Origin: Acanthosepion esculentum
Lineage: Eukaryota; Mollusca; Cephalopoda; Sepiida; Sepiidae
DNA: 64,000 bases
NCBI GenBank assembly: GCA_964036315.1
Contig: OZ038479.1
Span: 54,406,746 to 54,470,745, forward strand
Reading direction: 5' to 3'
The notes beneath the pieces were generated by a model. It saw only the letters and a list, made by a program, of their open reading frames with translations. It was not told where the DNA came from and made no database searches. Shown here piece by piece: positions 20,620 to 32,204 of this stretch. How positions within the stretch are numbered: position 1 is the stretch's first letter; each line of letters starts with the position of its first letter. The position numbers and the translations under genes were made by a program.

Positions 20620-21790
20620 ATAAAAATTTAATATATTATTAAATTTAAATAATTAGATAAAATAGATTAAATAGATTTAATATATTATTTAAATAAAAAG
20701 GATGAAATTTTACACTCTTTTTCATTTCTTTTTGAATTTCCTGACATTTTCACTGATATAAATGTATTAAGACTTGGCCTACCCTAACTTAACTCAGTTT
20801 TAATTTTTCACCACATCTAAATAAGTTTGGTTACATTGGGTCTAGTTAGTTAGGCAAGATTTCATACATGTTTTTTTGTGAAAATATTGGAAGTGGAACA
20901 TTTCACTTGCAACTCACTCCTAGTCCCGGCAATAAACTAGCCAATCACCAAGTGATTTTGTGCCCTATGTGTTGGGGTTATCAAATGTAATTGCGTGTTC
21001 TAAGAGCATTCAACTATTATACATTTAACGATTCAAGAAAAAAAAAACAACGAGACTCCAATTGTGCATCAACAATAAACTATATATTGAAACAATAACA
21101 TACAAAACAATCATGCAATGGTGTGTAGTAATTAAGGGAGAAAAAGTAGCTTCCCTTTAACTGTATTCTGAATAAGATTGACTGTTCGAAAGAATTTATC
21201 TTGGATAAGAATGTTCAGGATTCTATGTTGAATAGAATGTCTGATATTGAATGAAATACAGTCAATTAAGAAGTGTGTTGTTTTGTGTAATTAACAGTGC
21301 TGGTTTGTAAACTTGGCTTAGTCACAAAGAATAATAATAGTGTAATGTGATACAAAAATCTGTGTTTGTGTGTGCGTTGTGAGCAAAGTCGTGGATTTGT
21401 GTAGACAGGCGTAATATCTGAACTCTACTGAAAGTTTTGGAAGCAAACCACTTGTTTATATAACTGCTGGTAGGCTCCAGCTACAATGCGGGAAAGTAGA
21501 TTTATCACAAAAATGTTTGATTGGTTAAAATTCAACCAATCACTGATTTTGTAACAAAAACATGTGAGCAAATTCACGACAGAAAAATTCAAAGTGGTGA
21601 CTGCGATTGCTAAATTGTCTTATGGTAAAACTATCTATTTACTAACCAATCACCGTTGAGTAAATTGTGGGCGTAGAAAGCGGAGTAATTGCTACACCAG
21701 TGCTCCTTGGGCAGCTACCCCTCCCTGCCTGCCTCTATGTTCCGCCACTGCCTAAAGCTTAAACTCCATTAGCTTCATAGTAGATCTGCC
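20620..21790. other. Unassigned; possible LTR-like piece at 21.06-21.5 kb
   Basis: Near 21060-21110 an AATAAAC-containing stretch and near 21450-21470 GTTTATATAAC recall the layout of the LTR-like segments at 31, 51 and 62.5 kb (minus orientation). The evidence is weak. CCAAT-type words recur near 21510-21530 and 21645. No frame of interest is present. Confidence 0.2.
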
Positions 21791-21796
21791 ACTGTA

Positions 21797-22907
21797 GGTA
21801 CCGCCAAAGAAAAGTGATACCTAAGGTTTAAAATGATTTTTTTAAAATGAAAAATCTTTCTTGAAGCTTGTATTTTAGTTTTAATTTCAAGCTAATAGAT
21901 TAAATTTAATATTTCCAATAAGTAGAATACTTTGCTATATTTCAAGCCAAATTTAAATTGTTTTTTGTTTTTGAAAATCATTAAAATTGCTAAAGAAAAC
22001 ATCATACTAGTGAATATGTCAACACAATGTGATTCTCTTTATTAAAAAAAATCTTTCAAAATTAAAACTTACTTAATTTCATGAAATTCTGAGAAATTAA
22101 ATTTTTAGGGCAGGTAATTTTTTTATTAGTTAAAAGCAGGACTCCTTGAAGAATGTAAATCATGAATTTTTTTTTGTTTTGTAAAACAGTTAATCCATTC
22201 ACCAAAAATCTGCTCTGAATTGTAAAATAATAAATGCAATTATGACATTATTTAATTAGAAAAGCTTTTAAATATAAGATTTATTAAGGACACTATTGTC
22301 TTAAGAAGAAAGTTTTTTTGATGAATAATTTATGTTTACAAGAATTGTTTCATTTTAAAAAAAATTTAATTAAATTATTCAAATCGTTTAAAATTCTGCA
22401 TTACTTCAAAGTGGTTAGGTGATAAGTGAAAACTACATTTATGATTCTGAAATTGAAAAGCTCATTAAAAGTAATTTTAGACCCAATATTTTTAAAATTT
22501 TAATTTTTTTTATGTATACATAATGAAACTATAATAAATTTAAATTCAATGTTCGTAAAATTTGATTACGGAAAACATTTTTCAACATTTTTTTTAAGAT
22601 TACTGAAAAACTTAAAAAATGATATAGAAAAGCGTTCACTCGTCATTTTATTAAATTATGTTTTAAACAGATAAGATCTCCTTAGAGCAATAATAAGACT
22701 TATGAAAGATTTCTGAAAGCGATCAAAAAGTTGATATTCTAATCAATATAGTTTCTATTTGATATACACTAGAGTATTTTGCTTACTGGAAATAAAATGT
22801 AATCATTTAGCTTTCAATTAAATCTAAACAGAAAGCTTCAAGAATGTGTTTTCATTTTAAAAATTTAATTTTAAACCTTAGGTATCAAAATTCTTAGCGA
22901 AAAAGTG

Positions 22908-22912
<5 letters not shown>
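21797..22912. mobile_element. Foldback element FB2, about 1.1 kb
   Basis: The left arm (TACCGCCAAAGAAAAGTGAT, ACCTAAGGTTTAAAATGATT, AAAATGAAAAATCTTTCTTG, AAGCTTGTATTTTAG) is matched by the reverse complement of 22805-22912 (GATACCTAAGGTTTAAAAT, TTTTAAAATGAAAACACATTCTTGAAGCTT). The right end abuts a long (TA)n tract. A related left half sits at 28015-28225, also directly next to (TA)n. Confidence 0.65.

Positions 22913-22969
<57 letters not shown>
22912..22969. repeat. (TA)n microsatellite
   Basis: This is a pure TA tract of about 57 bp, bordering the foldback element. Confidence 0.95.
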
Positions 22970-22975
<6 letters not shown>

Positions 22976-23102
22976 TAGAAAAAACAACTGAAAAGTTGCA
23001 AATGAAAAAGAAAAATTGAATGTTTTTTTTGTGAAAGTATTTATTTATATTTCAGATCGGCCCCGATCTTTCATCAGAAATAACTGTTTTCAGAAGTTTG
23101 TA

Positions 23103-23104
<2 letters not shown>

Positions 23105-23133
<29 letters not shown>
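23105..23133. repeat. (AT)n microsatellite
   Basis: This is a pure AT tract of about 29 bp. Confidence 0.9.
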
Positions 23134-23134
<1 letters not shown>

Positions 23135-23634
23135 CCATTATCAAGGATGCTGTTTGGATGGTGAATCTGTTGTGTATCTAGGAAGGCTGCGTAACTATTT
23201 AAAGTTGCACAGCAAATAAAACATGCAACACCCAAAAACAAAAGTTTAAGTAAAAAAATCAAATGATAACGATATTCAATTACGACAAAAAGTATAGGTT
23301 TGGAACAACAGATATATTTTTTACAAGCAGAATATTACAATTTTGTTTTGTAAAGATATATGCAAAAGCTTGATCAGAGTATTTTTTTAAGAGAAAAGTT
23401 CTTGTTGCTGGTTTGGAAATGTTTGTAATGTAGTTTGGAAAATTTTGTACATACTTGCATGTGTGAATATGTTTTCATGGGCGTCTAACTGCACATGGTG
23501 AATCCTTTTCATGACTACATTTTGTAGCGAGAGAAATCAAAGAGGAACTCGTGTCTGATATTTATAATTAACGTAACAACGTGACAGCTCCTGGAAAAAG
23601 AGTGGGAAAACTTGACTTGGTCACGTGCTGGAAA

Positions 23635-23650
23635 AGACTTGTACGTGAGT
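23635..23650. repeat. LINE target-site duplication, 3' side
   Basis: AGACTTGTACGTGAGT is an exact 16-bp match to 25638-25653. The bases just outside differ, as expected for a target-site duplication. Confidence 0.9.
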
Positions 23651-25637
23651 AGCATTTATTGTACGAAAGTACAAATGTGGCACAAGGCCGAAAAGGGGGA
23701 TTGGGAAAGGACGGTCATCTTCTGTCTTAACTTTTAACTTAGCTAGGCGCAAACACTGACCCGAACATACAAACAATATCCCTTTCACCAAAACAACACA
23801 TCCATTACATACCATTCTTACTACATCCACCATAATGCCTCAGAGACTCTATGAAGTCCTAACTAGTCCCCATATTTACAATACATTGTCTGTGGGGGGG
23901 GGAGGGGTATAAAATAACAATCTAAAATCCCCAATGAATATTTACAACGAGTATAACTATATACAAGAAACTAAACAAAAGATTTTGTTAGTAGAAACCC
24001 CCCACAGCTCTAAATATGGTAGAAATGTCAGTTAACTGGACGAAATCAATGCGGGGCTGAAAAAACAATATAAAACATTCGTACAATCCAAACATTCACT
24101 ACAAACACGCACTCATTCAAACACAACAACAAATACGAAAGACACTCTCGAAACGAAAGGCGCCCCGCACCCACCAGAGAACTGACATCACTAACCACCT
24201 AACGATGGGAGGGATGGGGAATTAAACAAAAAGAAAAAAATTGGGCCAGAAATAAAAGGGGCCAATGAACATACACACCCTAGCTAAGTTAATCTGAAAA
24301 AGGATGAGAAAATTAACTAAAGCAAAACTGACCTAAGCTAACCTATACAGTGGAAGGGTTGCCAATGTTCAACCCAGCAATCCCAAAATCCTTAATGCCT
24401 AACCGGCATCAAAATGCCACTCCAAGTCAGCACCTTTCACTCTGCAGAGACGCGCAAGACTCACCCACCTTTCGCCAAATTCCAATGGATGGAGTCGCCT
24501 CCTTTCCGTCCTGATCTTGACTTTAAGCAGATGCTTAAAGTACAAGATCAGTTGGGAAGAGGAAAACTTCTCGTCCCCATGAAATTCCTTCTGTCGCGTC
24601 GTCCATATCACGACTCGCATAAGCCTCAGTAAGCAAACGAACACATAGTGCTCAGCCTTAGTCATCGGCGGTACTATATTGCTACAAACGGAACTGGCCT
24701 CGAGGACAAAAAACTTTCCGCGCAGCATGCGAATCATGATGTCTTCAACCAACTTGCACAGCGGAACTACGACACTACAATGAAAGAAGGCGTGACCTAG
24801 GGTCTCCACCTCCCCACTGCAGCGAACGCAGTTTGGCGACTTCGAATCACCAGCCAGGTGAGTGATGCCTCAGGGTTAGTGAGACATTTCAACCCGGGCG
24901 CCCAAGGCCATATGCAGCGAGCCTCGCGCTTCGTCAGACCGAGCTCGCCTATCAAACTATCTTGAATGTTCCCCCTAACTAACACCTGATATAATGCCTT
25001 ACGGGACAACGGCTGGACGTCAGAGAGGCCATCCTTCGCCCGTAAGAGTCGTTTGAGGGCAATCCGACATTCACGATAGAAAGAGCCCTCGCCACGAGGA
25101 GTACGACCGGCCTCCTCCTCACACGAGCGCACATTTCTCAAGGATGGAAAATGTTTATGGACGTCTTCCTTTCAGAATTCGCCGTTCTCATCCAGTTGCA
25201 TACACATCCGGTCTAGGTATAAAATGCGAAGCGTATGTTGACGAGTCTCAACGCAAGGCATCCCCCAGACCGCCATCAGACGGATGGAGGTAACAGATCT
25301 CGCGACTAACCATGGCAGCCTTGCCTCTCCACAAGAAAGAGAACAAGAGCCTTACAAACGCCAGTAAAGTGCCAGACGGGAGTGGAAGTACGGAGAGTCG
25401 GTAAAGGAGAATCGGGTAGATGTGCGAAGCACATACTTCCGCCCTCCCCTTCAAGGAAAGATTCCTCCGAGTCCACAGACGTACTGCGAGCTCGGCCTTC
25501 TCTTGCACCTCCGACCAATTCATTTCCAGCAGGAGGTCGGGACCGAACCAGACGCCGAGTATCTTGACCGGCCCGTCCGTCCAGTGGAAAGGTCCGGGAA
25601 GAGAAACTCCCCTCCACGAACCCAACCGCAAGCCAAC
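23651..25637 (-). mobile_element. 5'-truncated non-LTR retrotransposon (LINE), about 2 kb
   Basis: On the minus strand, decayed coding sequence runs from 25637 to about 24399, followed by about 750 bp of 3' UTR ending CAATAAATGCT. The reading begins inside the reverse-transcriptase thumb region (VKILGVWFGPDL, then RNLSLKGRAEVC and YPILLYRLSVLPLP). It continues through GGLGMPCVETRQHTLRILYL and ends with a CX2C...HX4C zinc knuckle (CVRC ... HAFFHC) of the zf-RVT type. At least two frameshifts (near 25260 and 24860) and one stop (near 25175) kill it. The first 17 codons of the open frame starting at 25688 belong to flanking DNA. Clade not assigned; Tx1/L1-like groups share these motifs. Confidence 0.88.
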
Positions 25638-25653
25638 AGACTTGTACGTGAGT
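25638..25653. repeat. LINE target-site duplication, 5' side
   Basis: AGACTTGTACGTGAGT is identical to 23635-23650 and lies immediately upstream of the truncated 5' end of the LINE. Confidence 0.9.
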
Positions 25654-25689
25654 GGATTGCAACGCCCACTTGTGAGTTTATTGACCAAT

Positions 25690-27950
25690 CAGAAGTTGAG
25701 ATTTCCTGAAAATATGTATGAAGCTGGGTAAGCTCTTTGATCCACTTTTTGCACAGATTTGTACAAAATTCAACATTGATAAGAAAGTGGTATCGGGATG
25801 CTAAAAATCTTTGTGTGTGGTTTCTACATAGTTGTCTTGATAATGTAACGTTTGTAAAATAATTTCATTCGTTTGTGGGCGCAATTACACTCCCCCTCAC
25901 CCCGATGACACACAGTGTTTTTTGTCTTTTTTTGTCTTCAGTTCATTTTTAGTTTTAAAAAAACAAATACGAATAGATTTCCCGTTTTTCTTAATATTTG
26001 TTTCATAACTTGTGGATTTTAATTTTAAATACATTATCTTTGTTTTTACTTTTTAGAAAATTTTTTGACAGCAGAAACACATATACAGAAGCTTTTTAAA
26101 ACCATTGCTAGAGTTTGTAAATTAAATTATTAATAATTGCATAGATCTAACTGTTGTTATTTTAGATTAATTTTATGAAGTTAAAGTAAACTTTTTAAAA
26201 AAACTGTTTTAAAAATATAAAAATAAGTTTCTTTTCATTTTATATTTATCTCGTTGGGTTTTATTTTTTAGGCGGGGCGCGAAAGTATAATTGCGCCCAT
26301 TTGTGAATCATGAAAGTTTCATTAGAATCTGACAATTATTTGATTTTTGTAAGAATTTCCAAATCAATGCGTTTTTCACCGCAAAAATACGTTAAATTTC
26401 CCCATAGTAATTTATAATCACTCGCTGATACAAGAAAAACAACATTTTGATTAAAAATATAATTTAAATTTAATAGAAAAAAAAAATTATATGTTCGTCT
26501 TTCATAAATACTTGATTTTATTAAGTTTGGCGCATTTTTTTTCATCTCATTTTATGAATCTTTGGAGGTAACGAAAATTAATCCCCTTTTAAAAGGCTAA
26601 AAAAACGAGTATTAAATTAACGATTAACCGAAAGAAAGCACTGGGATCAATAATCAATGGACAGTTTCTACCCACTTTTAGTCCCCATAAAAGAGAAATT
26701 GTTAGGACATAAAAAAAAACTGAATAAAAGAACTATACAAAATACTCTTTGTTCGCTATATTCAGCGAAACATTGAGACAGATACAATGCACACCGAAAT
26801 TACGTTCGTGCTGTACTTTTTGTCAATCAATGTGTTGCGTTCTTCAGTAAATGAGGTGAAAAACACCACCAAAGACAGCTCAAGCAAATGATTTTGCTAC
26901 AAACAACTTATCGCGGTTAATTAAAATTAGTCTAATTTTTTCTTTTTAAATACAAAAAAGGAAGCATTAAAATGTATGCATTGGATGATCATGTAAGTGC
27001 CTGAAGCTTTATTTTTAGTAAATCGTATCAAAATAAGTCTTGTTGATGACTTGTTCGTGCCTGATCGCTTCATTCAGCAATTTTATAATTGTTACTGTTT
27101 AGTTTACAACAGTTTTTTTTTTTTTTTTACACTAGTGTTAAATTTGTTCGTGGCAGCTAATAATTTGGACTGTACTTTTGATATTTTTAGTCAAATCACA
27201 CCAAAAATATTTACATATGCGTTCCGAGAAATTACTATCAATTGAACTTTTAATTCAATGATTAAAGATTTAATGATCCCGAATCTGAAAATGAAAACTG
27301 CAATAAAATTAAAAAAATATTATTTGCATGGAAAGTTGTTTTTAAAAACAGAAAAAACAAAACGAACAAAAGAAAAAAAAAACTCTGCTGAAAATGTTTT
27401 AAAGGATTTTATTTTTATTTATTAATTAATTATTATTTATTAATTAATTTAAATCTAAAATTATTCTTTGTTTTAAAATTATTTATCGTTTGTGATGTTT
27501 TCTGAAATATTATTTGTTTTAATAAGTTGTGAAAATCAAAGGAACGGTTTGTTTTGACAAAAAAAGTTAACCTTTTTTTAAAATAATGTACTGACGTTTC
27601 GTAATTAAGAGTAACACGTATAGAAGGTACTTAAATAATTTATTACTCCTTTTCATGACCTTTGATAATGTGTGCACTCATTTACAATTTACTTGTTACT
27701 GCTGGAAGATATGTTTGAGTTTAAACTTTTTGTTAATTGAGGAATCATTTTCGCTTTGTTTTTAAATACTTTATTGTTAAACTTTTAACAATACAGTATT
27801 TTTTCCTTCACATTCATTGTTGCATACAAATGCTGTAAACAAACACACAAACACAGTATCTCATTTGATTTCTGAGGAAAGACCGAGGTGGTATACAAAA
27901 AACACAGAAATAAATACTTTCATAAAAAAACACCTAATTTTGTTTCATTT
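25690..27950. other. AT-rich sequence; inverted GGGCGCAATTA words; repeat family X piece
   Basis: TGTGGGCGCAATTACAC (about 25876) and GTATAATTGCGCCCATTT (about 26285) are in inverse orientation about 400 bp apart. 26300-26400 (GAAAGTTTCATTAGAATCTG, ACAATTATTTGATTTTTG, AATTTCCAAATCAATGCG) belongs to repeat family X, also at 45.9 and 58.8 kb. 27418-27460 is a short TTATTTATTAATTAA tandem. No credible gene is present. Confidence 0.45.
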
Positions 27951-27959
27951 ATTTTATCC

Positions 27960-27961
<2 letters not shown>

Positions 27962-28004
<43 letters not shown>
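27962..28004. repeat. (AT)n microsatellite
   Basis: This is a pure AT tract of about 43 bp. A half copy of foldback element FB2 starts about 10 bp downstream. Confidence 0.95.
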
Positions 28005-28006
<2 letters not shown>

Positions 28007-28014
28007 GACAATAT

Positions 28015-28225
28015 GTAAAGTACTCCCCCCTCAAAAAATGCATAAATGCATTTTAAAAATGAAAAGTCTTTTGAAGCTTTTAGTTTTAATTCCAAGTAAA
28101 TAGAATTTAAACTATTTGATTTTTTTTTCTTGATTATTTGTAAAATCGTCCATATTGACAAATCTGTCAACACAACATAATTCTCTTCATTAAAAAAAAA
28201 TCTTTTGAAAATAAAATATCTATGA
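28015..28225 (+). mobile_element. Half copy of foldback element FB2
   Basis: It shares with 21835-22085 the ordered words TTTAAAAATGAAAAGTCTTT, GAAGCTTTTAGTTTTAATT, GTCAACACAACATAATTCTC, TTCATTAAAAAAAAATCTTT. Confidence 0.55.
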
Positions 28226-28619
28226 ACAAGAAAATTTAAATAAATATGATTTTACTGGACATTATACATTTTCTTTGTAGATTATTTTCTGTCAAATTAC
28301 TTCTTGCTTTAATTTTCCATTTTAATTTAAATCATGATCAAGAATACCTAATCAATAGAAATAACTGGTAAATATTACAGACATTTTGTAAATGTGCACA
28401 AAGAAAACTTTGTCCGCTCAGTGAATAGGGAGATACATGCTCAAAATATTGTGTTTGTTGTCTTGCCTAAAATCTAAAATTAAAAGGATGTTTGGTTTAG
28501 AGGAAGAAAAGCTCTTGTCTTAACCTATTTTAGCGAATGAAAGAATTGCTTGGAAATTGCATTTTTTCAAAACATTTAATTATATTAACTCATTGTTGTA
28601 TTTATTTAGAATTTTTGTT

Positions 28620-28880
28620 TACAAAAATCTTTATAAATTGATGAATAAATGAAATTCATTTTCATATGTATTTCTCCATAAAATAGTAAATAGTAAATAA
28701 GAAATATTATAATTGGTTCATATATTTCTGATAATTTTGTAAATTTTTATAAACTTATGAATAAAAAAAAATTGTTTTCATATTTATTTCATTATATAAT
28801 GGTAAATCATAAATATTGCATTATAGTTCACATATTTTTATAATCTTGTAAATAAACAAACTAAATAATAGTATGTAGTA
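28620..28880. repeat. Tandem repeat, about 119-bp unit, two copies
   Basis: TTTATAAATTGATGAATAAA ... CATATGTATTTC ... AGAAATATTATAATTGGTTC ... is followed by a diverged second copy TTTATAAACTTATGAATAAA ... CATATTTATTTC ... AAATATTGCATTATAGTTC. The right flank (28900-28995) resembles the end of foldback element FB1 (AATGTCCTTTTGATACC). Confidence 0.5.
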
Positions 28881-29009
28881 TATTTATTATTAAAATTCTA
28901 AACATAGCTTTTTAAAACAATAAACATTGCTAAGTGACTTGAAAGTGTATACAGTAATCTCTGTGTCAAGAGAAAAAAAATGTCCTTTTGATACCATTTT
29001 TTTGAGAGC

Positions 29010-29823
29010 CTGATGGTTAAATATTGCCGCAGTAAAATTTTCTTTTATATTCATTGTTATATATGTGTGTGTAATTTGGCAGCAACTTTTCTTTCAAACA
29101 TGTAGTGTTGAATGTTAAAGACAACATAGTCTTACATATTTTCTTTTGAATTTTCTCATATTCTCTAATGAGACTTTTTATTTGAAAATAGTTTCGAAAT
29201 ATGTATTGTCCATATGATGACCTAGCGCTTTCGAACATCATTGTTCATCTTCAGGGTCAATATTTTAGTCAAAATTTTTTTTAAACAAACATTTGCCAAT
29301 TATCTTGTAGCGTAATCATGTTGCTACTTTTTTACAAACTAAAAACGTTAAAATCCTTTTAAATTCAAAAGACGCGATGATGTTATATCACGTGCATGGC
29401 GTAGATTTTTATCATGTGACAGCGTGAAAAAGATTTCCAATACACAAGCCAAGATCGAAGAATACGCTACAAAATTTAAATATATTATAAACATTGCAAT
29501 ATGTTACCAGATATATTATAATCTATACGATTAATAAGAGGTCTTTTGCTTTTAATATGTAATGCCCTTAAGATTTTAAGGCGTCTAATGTCTGTATGTT
29601 TATCTATAATTTTAGTATTTTCTACAAGTATTTTACGTATATCAGATTGCATAAGGGAAATGGTATGTGACTTAATAAGTTGTTTAATGGAGCTAGTATT
29701 ATTTAGATGCAGAGTCAATCTTCTGGAGAGCTGGGTGGTTGTAAATCCAATATATGTATGTGGATTAGAAGAATATTCTATATATATATAATATAGGATT
29801 AATACAAATATAAATTTTGTCAA
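29010..29823 (-). mobile_element. Penelope-like element 3' end: GIY-YIG remnant plus terminal repeat
   Basis: The frame 29823-29485 (minus) carries the C-terminal part of a GIY-YIG endonuclease of Penelope type: HTYIGFTTTQLSRRLTLHL, then SIKQLIKSH, DIRKILVE and LKILRALHIKSKRPLINR. About 230 nt downstream on the same strand begins a second frame (29241-29017, MMFESARSSYGQY ... CLKEKLLPNYTHIY). This resembles the N-terminal start of such ORFs, as expected when a terminal repeat repeats the 5' end of the element. A hammerhead-like motif overlaps that start. The reverse-transcriptase portion is missing, so the copy is 5'-truncated and inactive. Confidence 0.65.
29218..29259 (-). ncRNA. Hammerhead-ribozyme-like motif of the Penelope-like element
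   Basis: On the minus strand: stem I TGACC pairs with GGTCA; core CTGAAGA; stem II GAACA/TGTTC with loop ATGA; core GAAA; minimal helix III (A-U plus G-C over GCGC); then TA as the UH cleavage dinucleotide. Penelope-like elements are known to carry minimal hammerheads. One extra T between CTGAAGA and stem II departs from the canonical core, so activity is uncertain. Confidence 0.5.
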
Positions 29824-30315
29824 AGCTGATTGATGTTATTTTCAGCACCTTAACTTTAGAGTTTTGTAAATGGGCCCTCCAGCAATCATGTCCACTTGTC
29901 AGGAGATACCAGCAGTTAACTGTTTATTTTTTTCACTTTTATATTAAGTTAAAAAATAATTTATGCCCTTTTCATTGGTTGATATTTTTCTTCTTCTATT
30001 GTGTGCGTATGCATGCACATGGATGCGGCTGCCCGGACACTCGTGTACATGTAGAATATTTGAATTATTTCTCCTTTTCATCGTTTTTCTTTTCTCTTTA
30101 GACTCTCTTCTTATTGGTTTTTATGTTTTTCTCACTTTCAGCTGTCAGAAAGAAATGTAGCAATCTGGGCATCCAGTTTGGCAGAGTCTATGCTCTTAGT
30201 AATTCTTGAGCATTCTAGTGCTTTCTTAAGTTTGGAAAATGTAGGTGTATTTAATTGTTATACTTAAATAATTTATTTTATTATTAATGCTTAAACATAC
30301 TCTCTCTCTCACCCT

Positions 30316-30317
<2 letters not shown>

Positions 30318-30399
<82 letters not shown>
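30318..30399. repeat. (AT)41 microsatellite
   Basis: At about 82 bp, this is the longest pure AT tract in the window; it is preceded by a short CT run. Confidence 0.95.
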
Positions 30400-30401
<2 letters not shown>

Positions 30402-30494
30402 TGGACTCACCTGTTGTATTTGACATATGAGAGTCAGCAACTCAGTTCCTAGGAACCAACAACCAGACACCAGCACATATGATTTGATTATAGA

Positions 30495-30700
30495 AGGAGG
30501 CAAGGTGGAGTAGTGGGTAGCAGGTCGGACTGAGGGCTCTGAGAGCCGTGTTCGAATTCTACTTGAATGCATTACATTCACTTACATGCTAATGCCTTTG
30601 GGAAAGGTATGAATCCCCTTCTTCTCCAGCTATGGATAATTAGCAGAACAGACTGGGTTCTATAGCCTTGGATGGCAATTGGTCTAGGAGAAGGACAACT
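30495..30700 (+). mobile_element. tRNA-derived SINE (SINE-A family), complete head
   Basis: The tRNA-like head has A box GGTGGAGTAGTGGGTAGCAG and B box GTGTTCGAATTCT, both well formed. It is followed by GAATGCATTACATTCACTTA, CATGCTAATGCCTTTGGG and the core GGTTCTATAGCCTTGGATGG, CAATTGGTCTA. After 30700 the sequence switches to a different 3' part (AACTCTGAATTCAAAACATG) than in the 14.3 and 40.9 kb copies. Confidence 0.75.
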
Positions 30701-30800
30701 CTGAATTCAAAACATGTGGAAGGTTGGGGACCTTGTGGTACATAGTGCACCAGGTCTCTGTATTCAGCTCTTCAAAAAGTGTGTTTGGTTCTGCACAAAA

Positions 30801-30802
<2 letters not shown>

Positions 30803-30841
<39 letters not shown>
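30803..30841. repeat. (AT)n microsatellite
   Basis: This is a pure AT tract of about 39 bp. Confidence 0.95.
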
Positions 30842-30846
<5 letters not shown>

Positions 30847-30849
30847 AAA

Positions 30850-31190
30850 GATGGTCCACGTATGTGTTGAGATGTTGAGTGTTTCCACGTGAGTATATGG
30901 TAATAACGAACAAACACAGTCGTAGGGAAAAATACTGGTATATTCAGAGAGGTATTTACATCAGAGAGATTAGTAGTAGAACGAACGTAGGTTAGTAGTA
31001 ACAATAAGTAATAGTAATAAAGTCCAACGGTATCTTCCGGTCGAGAAACGGAAGTGTAACTGATCACTACAGAAGTCTCACTCTGCACTGCACTACACTG
31101 CTCCATTCTACTCCCAGTCTCTAGAACTACTGTTCTATTTATAATAATAGGATCAGTCTATTTTGGTTTTGAAGGTGGGTGCGCCCCAAC
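30850..31190 (-). mobile_element. Putative solo-LTR-like segment
   Basis: Minus-strand TATTATAAATAG (31146-31135) could be a TATA box. It is followed by an imperfect CACTGCACTACACTG-type repeat region and a stretch rich in TTACTA words. Similar layout (TATA, then short-repeat-rich body, in minus orientation) is seen at 50.4-51.0 and 62.2-62.7 kb. No terminal TG...CA or target duplication was identified, so this is tentative. Confidence 0.25.
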
Positions 31191-31424
31191 AGTATGCTAT
31201 TTATAATATATAGATTTAATAGGCTAGTTAATGAAATTCATGAAATAAAAAGACAAAATGATAAAAATATTGTCAAAAAGACTAATGATATACATAATAT
31301 TTGAACTGTCACAAGTCAAAGTTAGCAGTCTGATAACTGTGTGTACATGAAAATACTATCAGTGATGACATATTTACAAAGTTGGCATCAGGGTTTATTG
31401 CAGGTGAAGTTCCCTAGATGAGGT

Positions 31425-31462
31425 AACATTACCTAGCATATATAAATATGCTAGGTAATGTT
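31425..31462. repeat. 17-bp perfect hairpin
   Basis: AACATTACCTAGCATAT (31425-31441) and ATATGCTAGGTAATGTT (31446-31462) pair perfectly across a 4-nt loop. Confidence 0.8.
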
Positions 31463-31464
31463 AG

Positions 31465-32200
31465 GAGTGTGTTTAAGCTGTGGGCTTTGACGGGGTTCTT
31501 GCTAAATATCTTCTTAATTGTGTGGTTGATTTTTTTGTACTGGAAATCTTTTAGTCACACATAGTAATGTTTGTGAATATTGTAATTGAAATTCAAAAAA
31601 TGATGGGAATTCTGGAATTATTTTTTTTTGTCTCGTAGGTTAGAAGAGTATTTCTATTTAGTTTGGAAGCTTTAGTGATTGATCTTTTTTATAGCTTTTA
31701 GAAGGTAAAATTAGCTAGCAATGGCTCTCTGTAGATTTGGTGTGCAGTGTTGTAGGGATGTAGTGGTTGTTGTTGTTGTTGTTTAGATGTACCAGTACAT
31801 CCAGAAATGGAATAAAAATGGTGGAATATTCCATTGTGAATTTGATGTGTTGTTTAATGTTTTGGAGTGTGTTTCACCATGTGTCCATATAAAGAAGATA
31901 TCATTTATGTATGTATCTGTGGTAGTGGAGGGGTGCTATCAACTCAAAGGCTCCTTTTATATTAAATAAAAAAATTGTGTTACTGCACAAGTTGATATAT
32001 TGCAGGTGATTACAAACATACACCCTTGAAAATCTTATATATTGTTGAGTTTCATTCACATAATGGCAATTGTTTTATTGGTTTCATTTTTAATCATTTC
32101 ACCACAATCAAGGCAATAAAGCCACTAAGACACAAGGTGGTAACTGAATGTGAGAGAATATGAAAAATAAACATTGGCAAACATGGAGAAACATGCACAT
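31465..32200. other. Unassigned sequence
   Basis: A (GTT)n run lies near 31769-31783. 32095-32165 contains words of the LINE 3'-end family (AAGGCAATAAAGCCACTAAGACAC). No credible gene is present; the 60-residue frame at 31787-31969 is unrecognised. Confidence 0.35.
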
Positions 32201-32204
32201 AAGA

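Noticed and set aside
25382..25731. Plus-strand frames over the LINE
   Set aside because: Antisense to the reverse-transcriptase remnant, whose minus-strand reading matches the family and explains the higher GC content.
30226..30581. Frames with long Tyr-Ile runs (also at 12.6-12.9, 23.1, 27.8-28.2, 30.7-31.1 and 36.0 kb)
   Set aside because: They are translations of (TA)n microsatellites joined to SINE or flanking sequence.
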